Shown one piece after another: positions 37,618 through 48,915 of a stretch of 64,000 nt of DNA. The notes under the pieces are model-generated. The model was not told where the DNA came from. It saw nothing but the letters and a program-made list of their open reading frames with translations, and searched no databases. The translations under genes and the position numbers were made by a program. The stretch lies in contig NC_061458.1 in the NCBI RefSeq assembly GCF_022581195.2, positions 5,580,001 through 5,644,000 of the forward strand, written 5' to 3'. The stretch comes from Helicoverpa zea (lineage: Eukaryota; Arthropoda; Insecta; Lepidoptera; Noctuidae). Each line of letters begins with the position of its first letter. Position 1 is the stretch's first letter.

Positions 37618-40549
37618 ACGGTTTGCCATTTATTATGCTTTAATACACTAAGTATACTAGCACCTACATAAAGTACTCAAGTTTATTAAAACGCCCCAGT
37701 TGGAGGGGTTTTTTTGTTCTTATAATCCGAATGGACAAAATGAGGGATAGTCGTTCCCATAATTCATTTTAAGCCCGAGTTCGCACATTTCAAATCCAAG
37801 CTAACTATAACTTTTGTCATTTGCCAAAGATTTGGCATCGGAGAGATTGCGAAAGTTTTTTTTAAACATATTAATTTTCTCTTCAACTGGTTTTATGTTT
37901 TGATCCGATTGCGAATTTGTTATTGTTTGCATCGATAACCTCCTTAAAATCTATAACATAAGTCACACATTTTTTTTAACGACGTCAAAAATCATCAAAT
38001 GACCCCTCCCGCTGTGGGTTAGCAGCGGTGAGGGAGTGTGCCACATTGAAGATTTACGTTATTTTTGCATCTCATAAAAATTATGTCTTGCTCTTTCTTC
38101 AGCCTACGTTTAATTTATTACTTTCGCAGTATTCTACACAAATCCAGCCAGATTTCATTTCAATCCGATGCTAATAGACACTTACAGACGCGCCTAAGAC
38201 AAAGTGCTAACATAATTGCATTTGCCGGTGACGCGGGGTGTCGCCGCAAGCTGTGGCCGGTTTCCACGGCGACATAGCTAGCATTCAGACACCGAACACT
38301 TCACTAAATCGATGTAACATTCCACAAATCCTTGTCATTCAATCCAAACGTAGTCATAAGTACCAGGTTGTGGTACCAGGTGTAGGTACCAACGTTAATT
38401 AATAAAAGATTGCATAGTGATGTAAATAAAACATGTCATAAACAAAACACGTATACAGAATGTTACACAGAAAAAGTGTAATAACGCACGCCTTTATTTC
38501 GCTTTTCATATGACATGAAAAAGTGTAAATAGGAAAATATTAACTGCCACATTGTAATAAAGCTGTAAGCATTTCCCGTGAAGTTGATATTTGATTCTTT
38601 GAAGTAATCATCGTCTGTAATCGTGATTGAGAAAATATTTTTTAAGAAGAAATGTAGGAAATATATTTATTCTGTAATGTTTTTGAAAATTCGTAAAACC
38701 TGACCCCTGTCCATAAGCACATTCAATGACGAGAACCAAAACTTAATTTTGCATAAGCAGAGCGAAAATGTTTAATGTACACAGCGAGTCTGCTAATTCA
38801 CTGCAATATCACAAGTAAATCCTCCTTTGGAAATAGAGTAGTTTTCATTTGTTTCAAGTCCCGAACACACATCAGATCTGCATTACACGCTTGTAGAGGA
38901 TAATCAAACGCAACGTGATAAGTTCAAAGAAAACACATTCACAATTTCTTTATTAAAATTCCTTTTAAAATGTATTAAAAGTCTGAGCTTCGTCCTGATT
39001 ACATTAATGAGTTCATTACTAGCCTTTTATAATTTTATTACACTCTTAATAAGCCCGTCGTGTTCATAAAAGACTTTTTATAGAAATATGGCTGTTTTTT
39101 TCATCACAGTATGAAACTGTTTTACTGTGAGGAAACATTATGAGTTACACATGTTCTGGAATGTTTAATATTGCATGTGACATTCGTCTTTTTTTCTGCA
39201 ATTGAAGTTAGAGCATTTGATGAAAACAAACAAAGTGATAAGTCGGTGAATAATAATTTTCTACCTCTCAAGAAAAAACATAGAAGAACGACCCACTAAT
39301 AAACGCTTCAATTCACCCCTAAGTCTGTTCGCTCTAAGCCTTGACCAAAACGGTGCGCCAGCATTAACAGTATAATTAAAATAAATACCTTTCTCCAAGG
39401 AAAGGAACATTGATTACGCAACCGTTCTAACCTTCCCGCGTCTTCTATAAATGAGTGTAATAAAACTATCTTAACTTTTACCTACGAGTTCACCTAGATA
39501 CGAATGCAATTTCTTTTATATTAAACTCAAGGTATTTTTCTTCAGAATTGCTACAGTTATCAAGCGTAATAATAATGACTTGTGTATTGCTTGCTGTTTT
39601 TTTATATTGCGGACATAAATTGCTTCATGTGATAAATACATTCTTTAGTGGAACTCAAAAAGGCTGTTTTATTTCGAAGCTTTGTGGTGCGTAGCGCACT
39701 CAAAGGGATGTTAATATACTGGAAAGGAAGCAAGAGCACAGTAAAACGTTTAATTTAATTTTATATACCAAGCACTCTGTTCTTCAACCACAGTTTAATT
39801 TCATAATGGAACATAATTTATTTTAGTTTGTCGATAAAGTTTGGTTTTGTTAATTAAGATTGACTTCGTTTTATCATTATTATTACTCTGTATTGTATAA
39901 TTGTCATTCATTTAAATTAATATCTACAATTAGTATAAGAATCTGTAGCTAAGTCCGCAGAACGAAAACACAAGGAGAGAAAAATCGCAACCTCAGTTCA
40001 TTTGTCCTAACAGATGTAAGGGCGTCAGCGATAATTTTATCCCTTATCTAACTAATCGCATAATTCTTCACGTTGACTAGTTTATTACCGTTAAGAAAAT
40101 GAAGGGCTGCAATATATTATGTAGCCCCAGATTTTCTGAAACATACCTACGTTTATTATTGTTGTTCTCTTTTTTATATCTTCCGGTGCATTTTCAACAA
40201 TTCGCTTTTTCTGGCTACAAACATTGAAAGAAAATCTAGTTACTGGGGTCCGTATTTGAACGGGAATAAATTTTCAGCAAGAAAATCCTGTAACGGAGTA
40301 CGGTAATGCTGTGAAATTGAATTCATTGTCACCGTACGTAGATAGTTGCCAACTTTTTGAAATCTTATTTGAGTATTATACGCGAATAAACGTTTTGATT
40401 TGATTTGATTTGATTTAGTATTCGAAGATTTCGTCAAGTCCAGAGAAAAGGCACACATAACTTTGACAAAAGTGTCGTTTAATACAAGTTTCCGAACTTT
40501 GGTTAAATCATTGGCTTTGAAAATGTGAATATTCCTAAAGTTTAAATAT

Positions 40550-43500
40550 TACCTATGATTTTTTTGGAGACTTTTATCCACTTCAGTCCTTTCAGATATA
40601 AAAACAGGAGGTACCAAAATAATTACTACAAACGTCATAACACCTTGACCTCACCCTTCCCAACTAACGGTCCCAACAAATCCCTTCCTCTTTCCCTCTT
40701 TTCCCTTTCTCTTTTTACTTTCTTTACCACCTTCCAACAAAACTTAAGTTTGAGCTTCAGGCTCCAAATCAAATTAGATACTAAAATGCCTACTGCCTCT
40801 CAGTACCTATCACACTTTGTATCTCTTGAATATGACTTATCCTTTTTTATCTCTCAACCCATGTGGGTTACTTCTAGTTACTCAATGCAATGCGACTACG
40901 GAATAGATTAATACCCCAGGCGGGTACCGGAGCTAACAGCGATGGAGAATCCCGCCCCACGGCTTCCAGCCTGGGCTGCCCTTCGTATTCTGGGGGGGGC
41001 AACGTATCGCAGCCAGCTGCCCAGTCACCGACTGTTGTAGCGACACAGGACGACTCGTCGTCAGATTCCTCATCACTTTTTCCATCAATATCATCATCAC
41101 CACAATCATTTTGTGTATCACCATCATCATCATCTTTATCATCAATTAGTGTTCAGCCAGCGGATGTTGTACAGGAGACAAATTTTGTCAGCGACCCTGT
41201 ACCCACCACTAGCTCTGCTATAATTCGCAGGAAATGGAGTACGGAAATGAATAAATTCATCCTGCGTACTTATCTCCAACTCACCCAAATCGAAACCGAC
41301 ACTAAAGCATACCTTCAGCCACTTCATACTAAGTTCCTAGAGAAATACCCAGAAATGCAGGTCAGCAGACAAAGAATAGGAGACCAGCGTAGAGCCATAG
41401 TCCAAAAGAAACTTTTACCACAAGACACAATAGATCAAATCTATGAAGAAGTCCGCACAGAATTACAGATTGCACACACACAAACACAACAACACTCCAC
41501 ACAAACTAACAGAACAGCTGCAGTTATTACACAAGCGGGACAACGCATGAAATGGTCCAACGAATGTAATGAAGCAATTATTAGGATATATTATACTGTA
41601 ACTGAACTAGAAACCAATAAAACAGCTTACAGAAAATATTTACATGAACAATTCATAAATTTATACCCCGAATTATCCCACATAACTGAGCAAAGAGTAT
41701 CAGATCAAATGAGAGCAATTATTAATAACAAATACATTAACAACAATAGATTAACAGAAATAAAAAAACAAGTAGCCGAACAACTAAGCAACCCGACCCA
41801 CCAAACAGAGAATGAAAGTTATAGTCAACAATATAATATACTACCCCAACACGATACACAATCCGATGAACACAGCCCTACACAAAATACTCACTTCACA
41901 AACACACAAACACCTATCACACCAACAAACATCCATATGACTGACACAGACAGAGTTATAACTACACAAAATAATGAAGAAGCTCTTTCACTCTTCACTA
42001 CAGAAGAGGTTTCTTCCTTAAACCAAATACAGGTTGAAGAACCTAACACTTATCAAACCAACCTTCATAATGCACCAGAAACAAATATTGAATTAGAAGA
42101 CACTTTTAAACAGGCACAACAATTTTTTATTGACACCCACCCTACTAATAGACCATACATTCCGAAACAAAAGTCATCTAGGAAGTTTGCAGCTATAGTT
42201 AATTATATAAATACACAAATTCTACCCAAATATGTAAATTCAGATATTGATTTTAACAGCTTGCAGACTATTATATATTGTGCAGCATGGACGGCAGCTA
42301 AATGTAATGGTGCAAAAATATCGAATATTACACAAAACTCCTATCGAACAAAGACACACAGAAAACCAAAATGGCAGATCAGGTTAGAAAAGAAAATTGC
42401 AAACCTAAGAGCAAATATAGGGAGGCTGACACAGTATATAAGAGGTAATAGAAGTCGGAAAATACTGACAGCAGTAGAATCAATAAAATCTAAATACCAA
42501 CTACACGCACAACACGAACACTCTAACACACAAATCGAACACTTCCTAGACACACTAAAACAAAAATTGAATGCCGCGTCAAGTAGACTCAGAAGATATA
42601 TTACATGCACAAAACGTAAAGTACAAAACGCAACATTTAGATACAACGAAAAAATATTCTACAGAAACCTTACAACCAATTATACTGACACAAATGCACA
42701 AACACTAGAAACACCGTCTGCTGAAAGTTTGCGAGAATTTTGGGCAAATATTTGGGAGAACCCGGTCATTCATAATAACCAAGCAGATTGGATTGCCGAA
42801 ATTTCATCATTAGAGGTTCCAGAAATGGAATTTGATTTTATACCAATAGACACATTCATAGACATCATAAAACGAACACACAACTGGAAATCACCAGGTA
42901 CAGACAACATCCACAACTATTGGTATAAGAATCTTACTAGCATACACCCGCACATACACACTCATTTAAACAAATTCATCCAATCACCACACTTACTCCC
43001 CGCTTACATAACACAAGGAATCACTTACATGATTCCCAAAGACACATGCGATACACTGAACCCAGCCAAATACAGACCCATTACTTGTTTACAAACCCTG
43101 TATAAAATTCTAACTGCCTGCGTAAGTGAAGTTATTTACACACATTTAACTAAACACAATATTCTTTCAGAACAGCAAAAGGGGTGTCGAAAGAACAGTC
43201 AAGGGTGTAAGGAACAACTCACCATTGACGCGGTTACCATGAATAGTGCAGTCAAAAATAAAACTGACATACATACGATGTTTATCGACTACCGAAAGGC
43301 CTATGATTCAGTTCCCCACAGCTGGTTGTTATATGTTTTAAATCTCTACAAAATACACCCTACATTAATAGCATTCCTACAAAGTTCCATGCAAAATTGG
43401 CAAACTACTCTTAAAATAAATCAAGTCTCTACAGCTATCACTACAGAGCCTATATGCATAAAGCGAGGCATTTTTCAAGGAGACGCTCTAAGTCCACTCT

Positions 43501-45237
43501 GGTTCTGCCTGGCATTGAACCCCCTTTCACACCTATTAGATAAGTCCAACGCAGGTTACACTTTAAACAACAACATCACACAACACACACTATCACACCT
43601 AATGTACATGGATGATATAAAGTTATACGCATCAGACACACAATCACTATATCATCTAGCAGACATAACACAAACATTTTCTACAGATATTTGCATGCGG
43701 TTCGGAGTTGATAAATGCAAAATATTATCGGTGTCAAAAGGAAAAATTCAAAACAACAGCTATATACTTGAGTCAGGTGAAACAGTTGAACCAATGGACG
43801 AACATAGTACATACAAATACCTTGGATTCAAACAATCTAGGCAGATTCTAGTCAAGACAACAAAACAGGATCTGATGAAGAAATTTACACACCGCTTAAA
43901 TCTAATTTTAAAAACGAACCTAAATTCTAGAAATACAATTAAAGCCATCAATACATTTTCAATACCTATTCTAACATACTCTTTTGGAATAATAAAATGG
44001 TCAAAAACTGATATCACAACACTACAGCGCATCATCAACACAGCTCTAACGAAACACAGAAAACACCACCCAAAATCATGTATTCAACGACTTACACTAC
44101 CACGAAAAGAAGGAGGCAGAGGCCTAATCAACATACACAACCTACATAATAAACAGATCACAACACTCAGAACTTACTTTCATCACAAAACAGAACACTC
44201 ACCACTACACAAACAAATAGCAGACACTGATAAAAACCTAACACCACTTAACCTACACGATAGAAACACACAAAGCACTGAAACCCTTACAACTACACAA
44301 CAACAAATTTCTGAATGGTCTGCTAAAGCTCTTCACGGGAGACATCGAGCTTTCCTGAGCCAGCCACACGTCGACAAAGCACAGTCAAACGAATGGCTCA
44401 GGCGAGGCGAACTGTTTCCCGAGACCGAGGGCTTTATGCTGGCCATCCAGGATCAGATTATAGCTACACGTAATTACAGAAAACACATTATACGAGATCC
44501 AAACCAACAGACGGACATGTGTAGGCATTGCAATACTGCTAGTGAAACTATACAACACATCACAGGTGCCTGTAAATCATTAGTACAAACTGACTACAAG
44601 CATCGGCATGATCAGGTTGCAGCCATAATTCACCAGCAATTAGCTCACAAATTTAAACTTATAGAAGATATGATACCATATTACAAATATAAACCAGAAA
44701 CAATATTAGAGAACAGAAATCACAAGATCTACTGGGACAGAACGATAATTACGGACAAAACCATCCATTACAATAGACCGGATATAACCCTTCATGATAA
44801 AACCAACAAAACCGTATACTTAATAGACATAGCCATCCCTAACTCGCACAATATTCAAACCACAATATCTGAAAAACTCAGCAAATACCAAGACCTCGCA
44901 ATAGAAATCAAGACGCAGTGGAAAGCCCAAACAGTACATATTGTCCCCATAGTTCTTTCCACCACTGGTATCATACCAAAATCGCTCAAACAAAGCCTCG
45001 ACACTCTACACATGCCCAGTTACACAGTACACATGCTCCAAAAAGCTACAATCCTCAACACCTGCCGCATCACCCGAAAGTTTCTAACTTCATCTACTTT
45101 AACATCCACATTTTCTATTTAATTATTACCCCCTTACACACTTGGCTCCGGCCCGTGTGCAAGGATTTTTAATACTCCCAAAAGGGAAGGAAACAAAACA
45201 AGATAAACAAAAATAATAATAATAAATAATAAATAAT
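40550..45237 (+). mobile_element. R2/R4 (Dong)-type non-LTR retrotransposon, apparently complete
   Basis: One long ORF (40890-45122), a short 3' UTR of about 90 nt and a TAA-rich tail (45212-45237). The 5' limit is uncertain, placed about 340 nt before the ORF. R4-clade Dong elements of silkmoth insert in TAA repeats, which fits the tract at the 3' end. The element lies tail to tail with the Jockey-type LINE at 45.24-50.05 kb. The uninterrupted ORF implies recent activity. Confidence 0.8.
40890..45122 (+). CDS. Retrotransposon polyprotein: reverse transcriptase and restriction-like endonuclease
   Basis: 1,410 residues, no stop or frameshift. A Ser-rich N-terminus (to about 110) precedes two similar helical domains at about 113-195 and 220-300 (RRKWSTEMNKFILRTY and MKWSNECNEAIIRIYY), which look like a duplicated Myb-like DNA-binding module. 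The reverse transcriptase spans about 660-1000: motif A FIDYRKAYDS from 798, then GIFQGDALSPLWFCLAL, and the catalytic YMDD at 906-909. A CCHC-type knuckle begins at C1211 (CRHC...HITGAC). The C-terminal restriction-like endonuclease shows RPDI with D1298 and LIDIAIP with D1313, then a KYQDLAIEIKTQW helix. This order is that of R2/R4-group elements, which nick a target and prime reverse transcription there. The first in-frame ATG is used; an upstream 118-codon frame (40555-40911) overlaps the start by 22 nt and is probably 5' UTR. Exact clade is unresolved. Confidence 0.9.
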   Translation: MRLRNRLIPQAGTGANSDGESRPTASSLGCPSYSGGGNVSQPAAQSPTVVATQDDSSSDSSSLFPSISSSPQSFCVSPSSSSLSSISVQPADVVQETNFVSDPVPTTSSAIIRRKWSTEMNKFILRTYLQLTQIETDTKAYLQPLHTKFLEKYPEMQVSRQRIGDQRRAIVQKKLLPQDTIDQIYEEVRTELQIAHTQTQQHSTQTNRTAAVITQAGQRMKWSNECNEAIIRIYYTVTELETNKTAYRKYLHEQFINLYPELSHITEQRVSDQMRAIINNKYINNNRLTEIKKQVAEQLSNPTHQTENESYSQQYNILPQHDTQSDEHSPTQNTHFTNTQTPITPTNIHMTDTDRVITTQNNEEALSLFTTEEVSSLNQIQVEEPNTYQTNLHNAPETNIELEDTFKQAQQFFIDTHPTNRPYIPKQKSSRKFAAIVNYINTQILPKYVNSDIDFNSLQTIIYCAAWTAAKCNGAKISNITQNSYRTKTHRKPKWQIRLEKKIANLRANIGRLTQYIRGNRSRKILTAVESIKSKYQLHAQHEHSNTQIEHFLDTLKQKLNAASSRLRRYITCTKRKVQNATFRYNEKIFYRNLTTNYTDTNAQTLETPSAESLREFWANIWENPVIHNNQADWIAEISSLEVPEMEFDFIPIDTFIDIIKRTHNWKSPGTDNIHNYWYKNLTSIHPHIHTHLNKFIQSPHLLPAYITQGITYMIPKDTCDTLNPAKYRPITCLQTLYKILTACVSEVIYTHLTKHNILSEQQKGCRKNSQGCKEQLTIDAVTMNSAVKNKTDIHTMFIDYRKAYDSVPHSWLLYVLNLYKIHPTLIAFLQSSMQNWQTTLKINQVSTAITTEPICIKRGIFQGDALSPLWFCLALNPLSHLLDKSNAGYTLNNNITQHTLSHLMYMDDIKLYASDTQSLYHLADITQTFSTDICMRFGVDKCKILSVSKGKIQNNSYILESGETVEPMDEHSTYKYLGFKQSRQILVKTTKQDLMKKFTHRLNLILKTNLNSRNTIKAINTFSIPILTYSFGIIKWSKTDITTLQRIINTALTKHRKHHPKSCIQRLTLPRKEGGRGLINIHNLHNKQITTLRTYFHHKTEHSPLHKQIADTDKNLTPLNLHDRNTQSTETLTTTQQQISEWSAKALHGRHRAFLSQPHVDKAQSNEWLRRGELFPETEGFMLAIQDQIIATRNYRKHIIRDPNQQTDMCRHCNTASETIQHITGACKSLVQTDYKHRHDQVAAIIHQQLAHKFKLIEDMIPYYKYKPETILENRNHKIYWDRTIITDKTIHYNRPDITLHDKTNKTVYLIDIAIPNSHNIQTTISEKLSKYQDLAIEIKTQWKAQTVHIVPIVLSTTGIIPKSLKQSLDTLHMPSYTVHMLQKATILNTCRITRKFLTSSTLTSTFSI

Positions 45238-45436
45238 TTATTCACACAAACTTTTACAAAAATCCTATTGAAAACCCTGACTTCTGAGCTAAGTAAAAAC
45301 TTGTGTTACAGAAGTCAGTGCCCTCTTCCAGTTTCTGTTATACAAATTGTGAATAAAAAAGGAAATTAGAAAATTAAAGTAGCTTAACATAAATCTAATA
45401 ATGGAAGGTTACTTATGAGTGTTTATAGAAGTCTTT

Positions 45437-45496
45437 GTGAGTGAGTGAGTGAGTGTGTGTGTGTGTGTGTGTGTGCGTGTGTGTGTGTGTGTGTGT
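45437..45496 (+). repeat. GT/GTGA microsatellite
   Basis: GTGA repeats pass into an almost pure GT run. It lies in the 3' UTR of the minus-strand LINE, where it reads as CA. Confidence 0.95.
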
Positions 45497-45535
45497 AAGT
45501 GCGTGTGTTATGTCAGAATATGATAATAGGGAATG

Positions 45536-48451
45536 TTAATTTGCGAGCAATAGCCTTTCAGTTTGGTCGTAGTTCAATTGAAGTAGCCAGTTTTTAACTT
45601 TGATTTTTGTTTCTCGAACGGTAAGTGGATGAATGTTTATTAATTTATTTATTTTATTGTATAAGTAGGATGACCTATAAGATTGTTGTCGTCTAGCCGT
45701 AGCCGTCCGACATCTGTCCGGTAAGCAAACGTTTTTAATAACTCGTTTCCTCTTATACTCATTTACAGGACAGGGAGTTTGCTTGTGTTTTTTAGTTATA
45801 ATTTGGAAAATGTATAATTGTCTAATTGTAAGCAGCTCGCAATTTTCGTACAACTGTTTAGACGGATATCTGAAGGGCTTAAAGGTCATCACTTTTAGTA
45901 ATGACCTTTGAGCCCTCTCTAATTGCATCATGCGGGTTTTGCAGGCACCACCCCAAACTCCTATGCAGTATCCAAGAATGGATTGAGCTAAGGCATAATA
46001 TATATTACGGAGAAGCGAGAAGTCCGCGGCGTGTCTGAGTTTTTTGAAAACCCAAATTAACTTCCTAGTACGACACGTCACAACATTTATATGAGGTTCC
46101 CAACTTAGCCTCTCATCTAATATAACACCTAAATATTTGACATGTGTAACTTTATTAATAGAAAGACAAGAACAGCCTGTGCCATTAGGATAATTGCAGG
46201 AATGAGCTCTGATAGTAATGTTATTAAGGTTGTTTTTGGAAAATGAAAATTGAATGAATGAGGTTTTAGATACATTGAGGGTAAGGAGATTGGTTTCCAG
46301 CCACTGGCCAAGACGATGGAGGCCATTCTCGGCAATACGAGTTACCTCTTCCCAAGTCCCACCATGGAATACTATGGCAGTATCATCAGCATACGTAAAT
46401 ATTTTCCCGTTACAGAGTGGTTGGAGACATAAGTCATTGATGTACACCAGGAAGAGACTCGGTCCTAGAATACTGCCCTGAGGAACGCCAAAAACAACAT
46501 TTTCTTCAGAGCTAACATAACTTCCAATCTTTACCTGTTGTCTACGGTTATATAAAAAGTCTCCAAAAATTTTTAGGGCCGTTCCCCTCACGCCAATGAC
46601 ATCCAGCTTGTTCACAAGTGCTGGAATCGAGACAGTGTCGAAAGCTTTGGCTAAATCCAGGAAAATACCTATACACTTTTGATTTTCGTCAACTTTAGTA
46701 GTTACGAAATCGGTAAGTAGACTAACTGCATCATCGGTGCTTTTTGATGTCCTAAAACCAAATTGATTGTTTGCCAAAATACTTTTACTTTCAAGAAAAT
46801 TAATGAGTCTGCTGTTAAGAGTTTTTTCTAATAGTTTTGAGAGTGAGGACAATACAGAGATAGGCCTATAATTCGACACATCGTCTCGATTCCCGCCCTT
46901 GTGCACAGGAGTAATGAGTGCCCTCTTAAACACATCTGGAAAGATACCTTGAGCATAACACAGTTCAAACAGACAAGTCAGAGGAGGGACTATAGTATTT
47001 TTGCACAGTTTGAGTAACTGAACTGGAATAGAGTCCCAGCCAGTAGCACAATTGTTTTTAAGGTTTGATATTAAAGCTTCAATTTCAGATTCATCCGGCG
47101 GTAAAAGAACTATAGAATTATGGTTGCGAGGGACTTTAAAATTGTAATTAGGTTTACGCGTAACAGTAATGGCATCGGCAAGTTGCTTGCCAATTTGCGA
47201 AAAATATTTATTAATGGTGTCAATATTGTTTAAATTAGAATTTAATAAGCCATCCGAGGTCGATTTATCACCAGTGTAGTTAATTATAGCCTTTATTGCT
47301 TTCCACGAATCTTTAGGAGTTTTGGCGTTTTGTAGTAAAGACTTTTCGTAGTTAGATTTTAATTTCCTCAACAGAGAATTGCAATAATTCCGGTAACGTT
47401 TAAACGTTATTTCTAAGATGTGGTTAGAAGGGCACGTCTTATGTCGTTTATGCAGTCGGTCCCTATGCCTAATACAGCGCAGAAGGCCACCAGTAATCCA
47501 TGGTTTAAGGATTCTTTTTTTGCAAGTTGTTCGATAGACTTTAGTATTCATATTCACAATGTTAGAGAGTTTATCAACAAAAACAGTAGCGGCATTGTTT
47601 GCATCAGAAATAGTGTTAATGAAGGAGAAATCAAGTGCTTCTATTTGACTAACGCACGCTTTTATGTCTAATTTAATTACACTACAGTTCTTGTTTACAA
47701 TTCTACGCTGGGACATGCCCAATGAGATAATAACAGGTAAATGGTCTGTTATGCAGGAGTCAATAACACATACAGTTGCAGGATACATAGTTTTCATCAT
47801 GCAGTGGTCGAGGCAGTTAAGCATTCTGGTGGGATAAGTATGAGCAGGTAATATCCCAAATTCTGCCAATAGGTTCAAATACGACGAGCTGCATCTGTCT
47901 GTGTTATTAATTTTAATATCAATATTAATATCTCCGATTAGAAATACGTTTTTATTAGAATTCATTGGGCGTAGAATATTATCCAGCGAGTCAAGAAAAC
48001 TATCCAGGCATTGTATGGACGGCGACCTGTATACAGCCAATATAAGTATATCGGGTTCAATGTGCAACAATAAAAAATTGGCTCCAGAGTAATCCGGCTC
48101 CACCACAGAACACTTAATCGATTTCCTAACGTATATAACGATACCATCGCTTTTATTCAAATATTTTTTAGAAATATATGTGTTATAGTTATCAATAGAT
48201 GGGACATTTTTATTAGCGTGAAGCCAACACTCCGTTAAAATAATGACGTCATTTTCAAATGCTAGACTGTGTAATAAAACTAATAGATTGTCTAAGTTTT
48301 TGTATATACTACGAATGTTAAGGGAAAAAATATTTAATGACTTGTTGTTATTACCAATGAGAGTATTACACGTCAAAGTATCGCAATTATAAGCCGAAGC
48401 AATAGTTATTTTGTCCACTTCTGTAGACGTGTTTATGATCGAATGAGTCAT
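45536..48451 (-). CDS. LINE ORF2 protein: apurinic-type endonuclease and reverse transcriptase
   Basis: 971 residues, uninterrupted. An APE-type endonuclease covers about 38-245 (SLNIRSIYKNLDNL, IILTECWL, GDINIDI, and the catalytic SCITDHLPV). The reverse transcriptase covers about 450-720: YRPISVLSSLSKLLEK, NQFGFRTSKSTDDA, motif A FLDLAKAFD from 597, GVPQGSILGP from 655 and the catalytic YADD at 687-690. The C-terminal part (KYLGVILDERLSWEPHI, then LGYCIGVWGG) is typical of the Jockey superfamily (Jockey/CR1/Daphne-like). The protein nicks chromosomal DNA and copies the element RNA into it. The ATG at 48451 lies 37 residues before the endonuclease domain. Confidence 0.92.
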   Translation of the reverse strand: MTHSIINTSTEVDKITIASAYNCDTLTCNTLIGNNNKSLNIFSLNIRSIYKNLDNLLVLLHSLAFENDVIILTECWLHANKNVPSIDNYNTYISKKYLNKSDGIVIYVRKSIKCSVVEPDYSGANFLLLHIEPDILILAVYRSPSIQCLDSFLDSLDNILRPMNSNKNVFLIGDINIDIKINNTDRCSSSYLNLLAEFGILPAHTYPTRMLNCLDHCMMKTMYPATVCVIDSCITDHLPVIISLGMSQRRIVNKNCSVIKLDIKACVSQIEALDFSFINTISDANNAATVFVDKLSNIVNMNTKVYRTTCKKRILKPWITGGLLRCIRHRDRLHKRHKTCPSNHILEITFKRYRNYCNSLLRKLKSNYEKSLLQNAKTPKDSWKAIKAIINYTGDKSTSDGLLNSNLNNIDTINKYFSQIGKQLADAITVTRKPNYNFKVPRNHNSIVLLPPDESEIEALISNLKNNCATGWDSIPVQLLKLCKNTIVPPLTCLFELCYAQGIFPDVFKRALITPVHKGGNRDDVSNYRPISVLSSLSKLLEKTLNSRLINFLESKSILANNQFGFRTSKSTDDAVSLLTDFVTTKVDENQKCIGIFLDLAKAFDTVSIPALVNKLDVIGVRGTALKIFGDFLYNRRQQVKIGSYVSSEENVVFGVPQGSILGPSLFLVYINDLCLQPLCNGKIFTYADDTAIVFHGGTWEEVTRIAENGLHRLGQWLETNLLTLNVSKTSFIQFSFSKNNLNNITIRAHSCNYPNGTGCSCLSINKVTHVKYLGVILDERLSWEPHINVVTCRTRKLIWVFKKLRHAADFSLLRNIYYALAQSILGYCIGVWGGACKTRMMQLERAQRSLLKVMTFKPFRYPSKQLYENCELLTIRQLYIFQIITKKHKQTPCPVNEYKRKRVIKNVCLPDRCRTATARRQQSYRSSYLYNKINKLINIHPLTVRETKIKVKNWLLQLNYDQTERLLLAN

Positions 48452-48915
48452 TGTAGAAAGAAATAAAACGTAGTTCTAAATATCAAATTGTGAACTAACC
48501 ATATGTTGGTACCTGCTATGCGATAACCACGAATATTAAACTCCCTTTTATTTAACATTGTATATACGCTGTATAGATGTAAAAATATCAACTTTGTATT
48601 TGTTGTGACTACACGAGTGATATGAATAACTGAGTTATAGTGATTTGTGTAAAAGGTTAATAATATGGAGTGAATACATAGTGAAATAGTTATATTTCTA
48701 ATTATATAAACAGTATATAACAACAAGCATCCCTGTGCATTACGATGTGAATATAGATGTAACATATTAGTTTTGTGTTTGTTGTGGGTGTGAGAGTAAT
48801 TGAAGTGTTTGAGATTTAGTGTATAGTGTAAAAGTATAACATGGGGTAGCAACAAATTACAATAATTATATGACAAAGTAATAATAACAAAAGAAGTACA
48901 ATAACTGATTCCTAG

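Larger units (their letters stand above)
26755..40549. other. Long AT-rich region without a supported gene
   Basis: Apart from the MITE units, the SINE, repeat scraps near 34.66-34.71, 35.0-35.2 and 35.84-36.0 kb and the island at 33.3 kb, I see no coding signal on either strand. It may include introns of the minus-strand membrane-protein gene. A TTTGA microsatellite following AATAAACG lies at about 40385-40418 and looks like a LINE 3' tail. Confidence 0.4.

Noticed and set aside
40555..40911. 118-codon frame before the R4-type ORF as an ORF1
   Set aside because: Composition looks like untranslated leader, with no nucleic-acid-binding motif, and R2/R4-group elements normally have one ORF.
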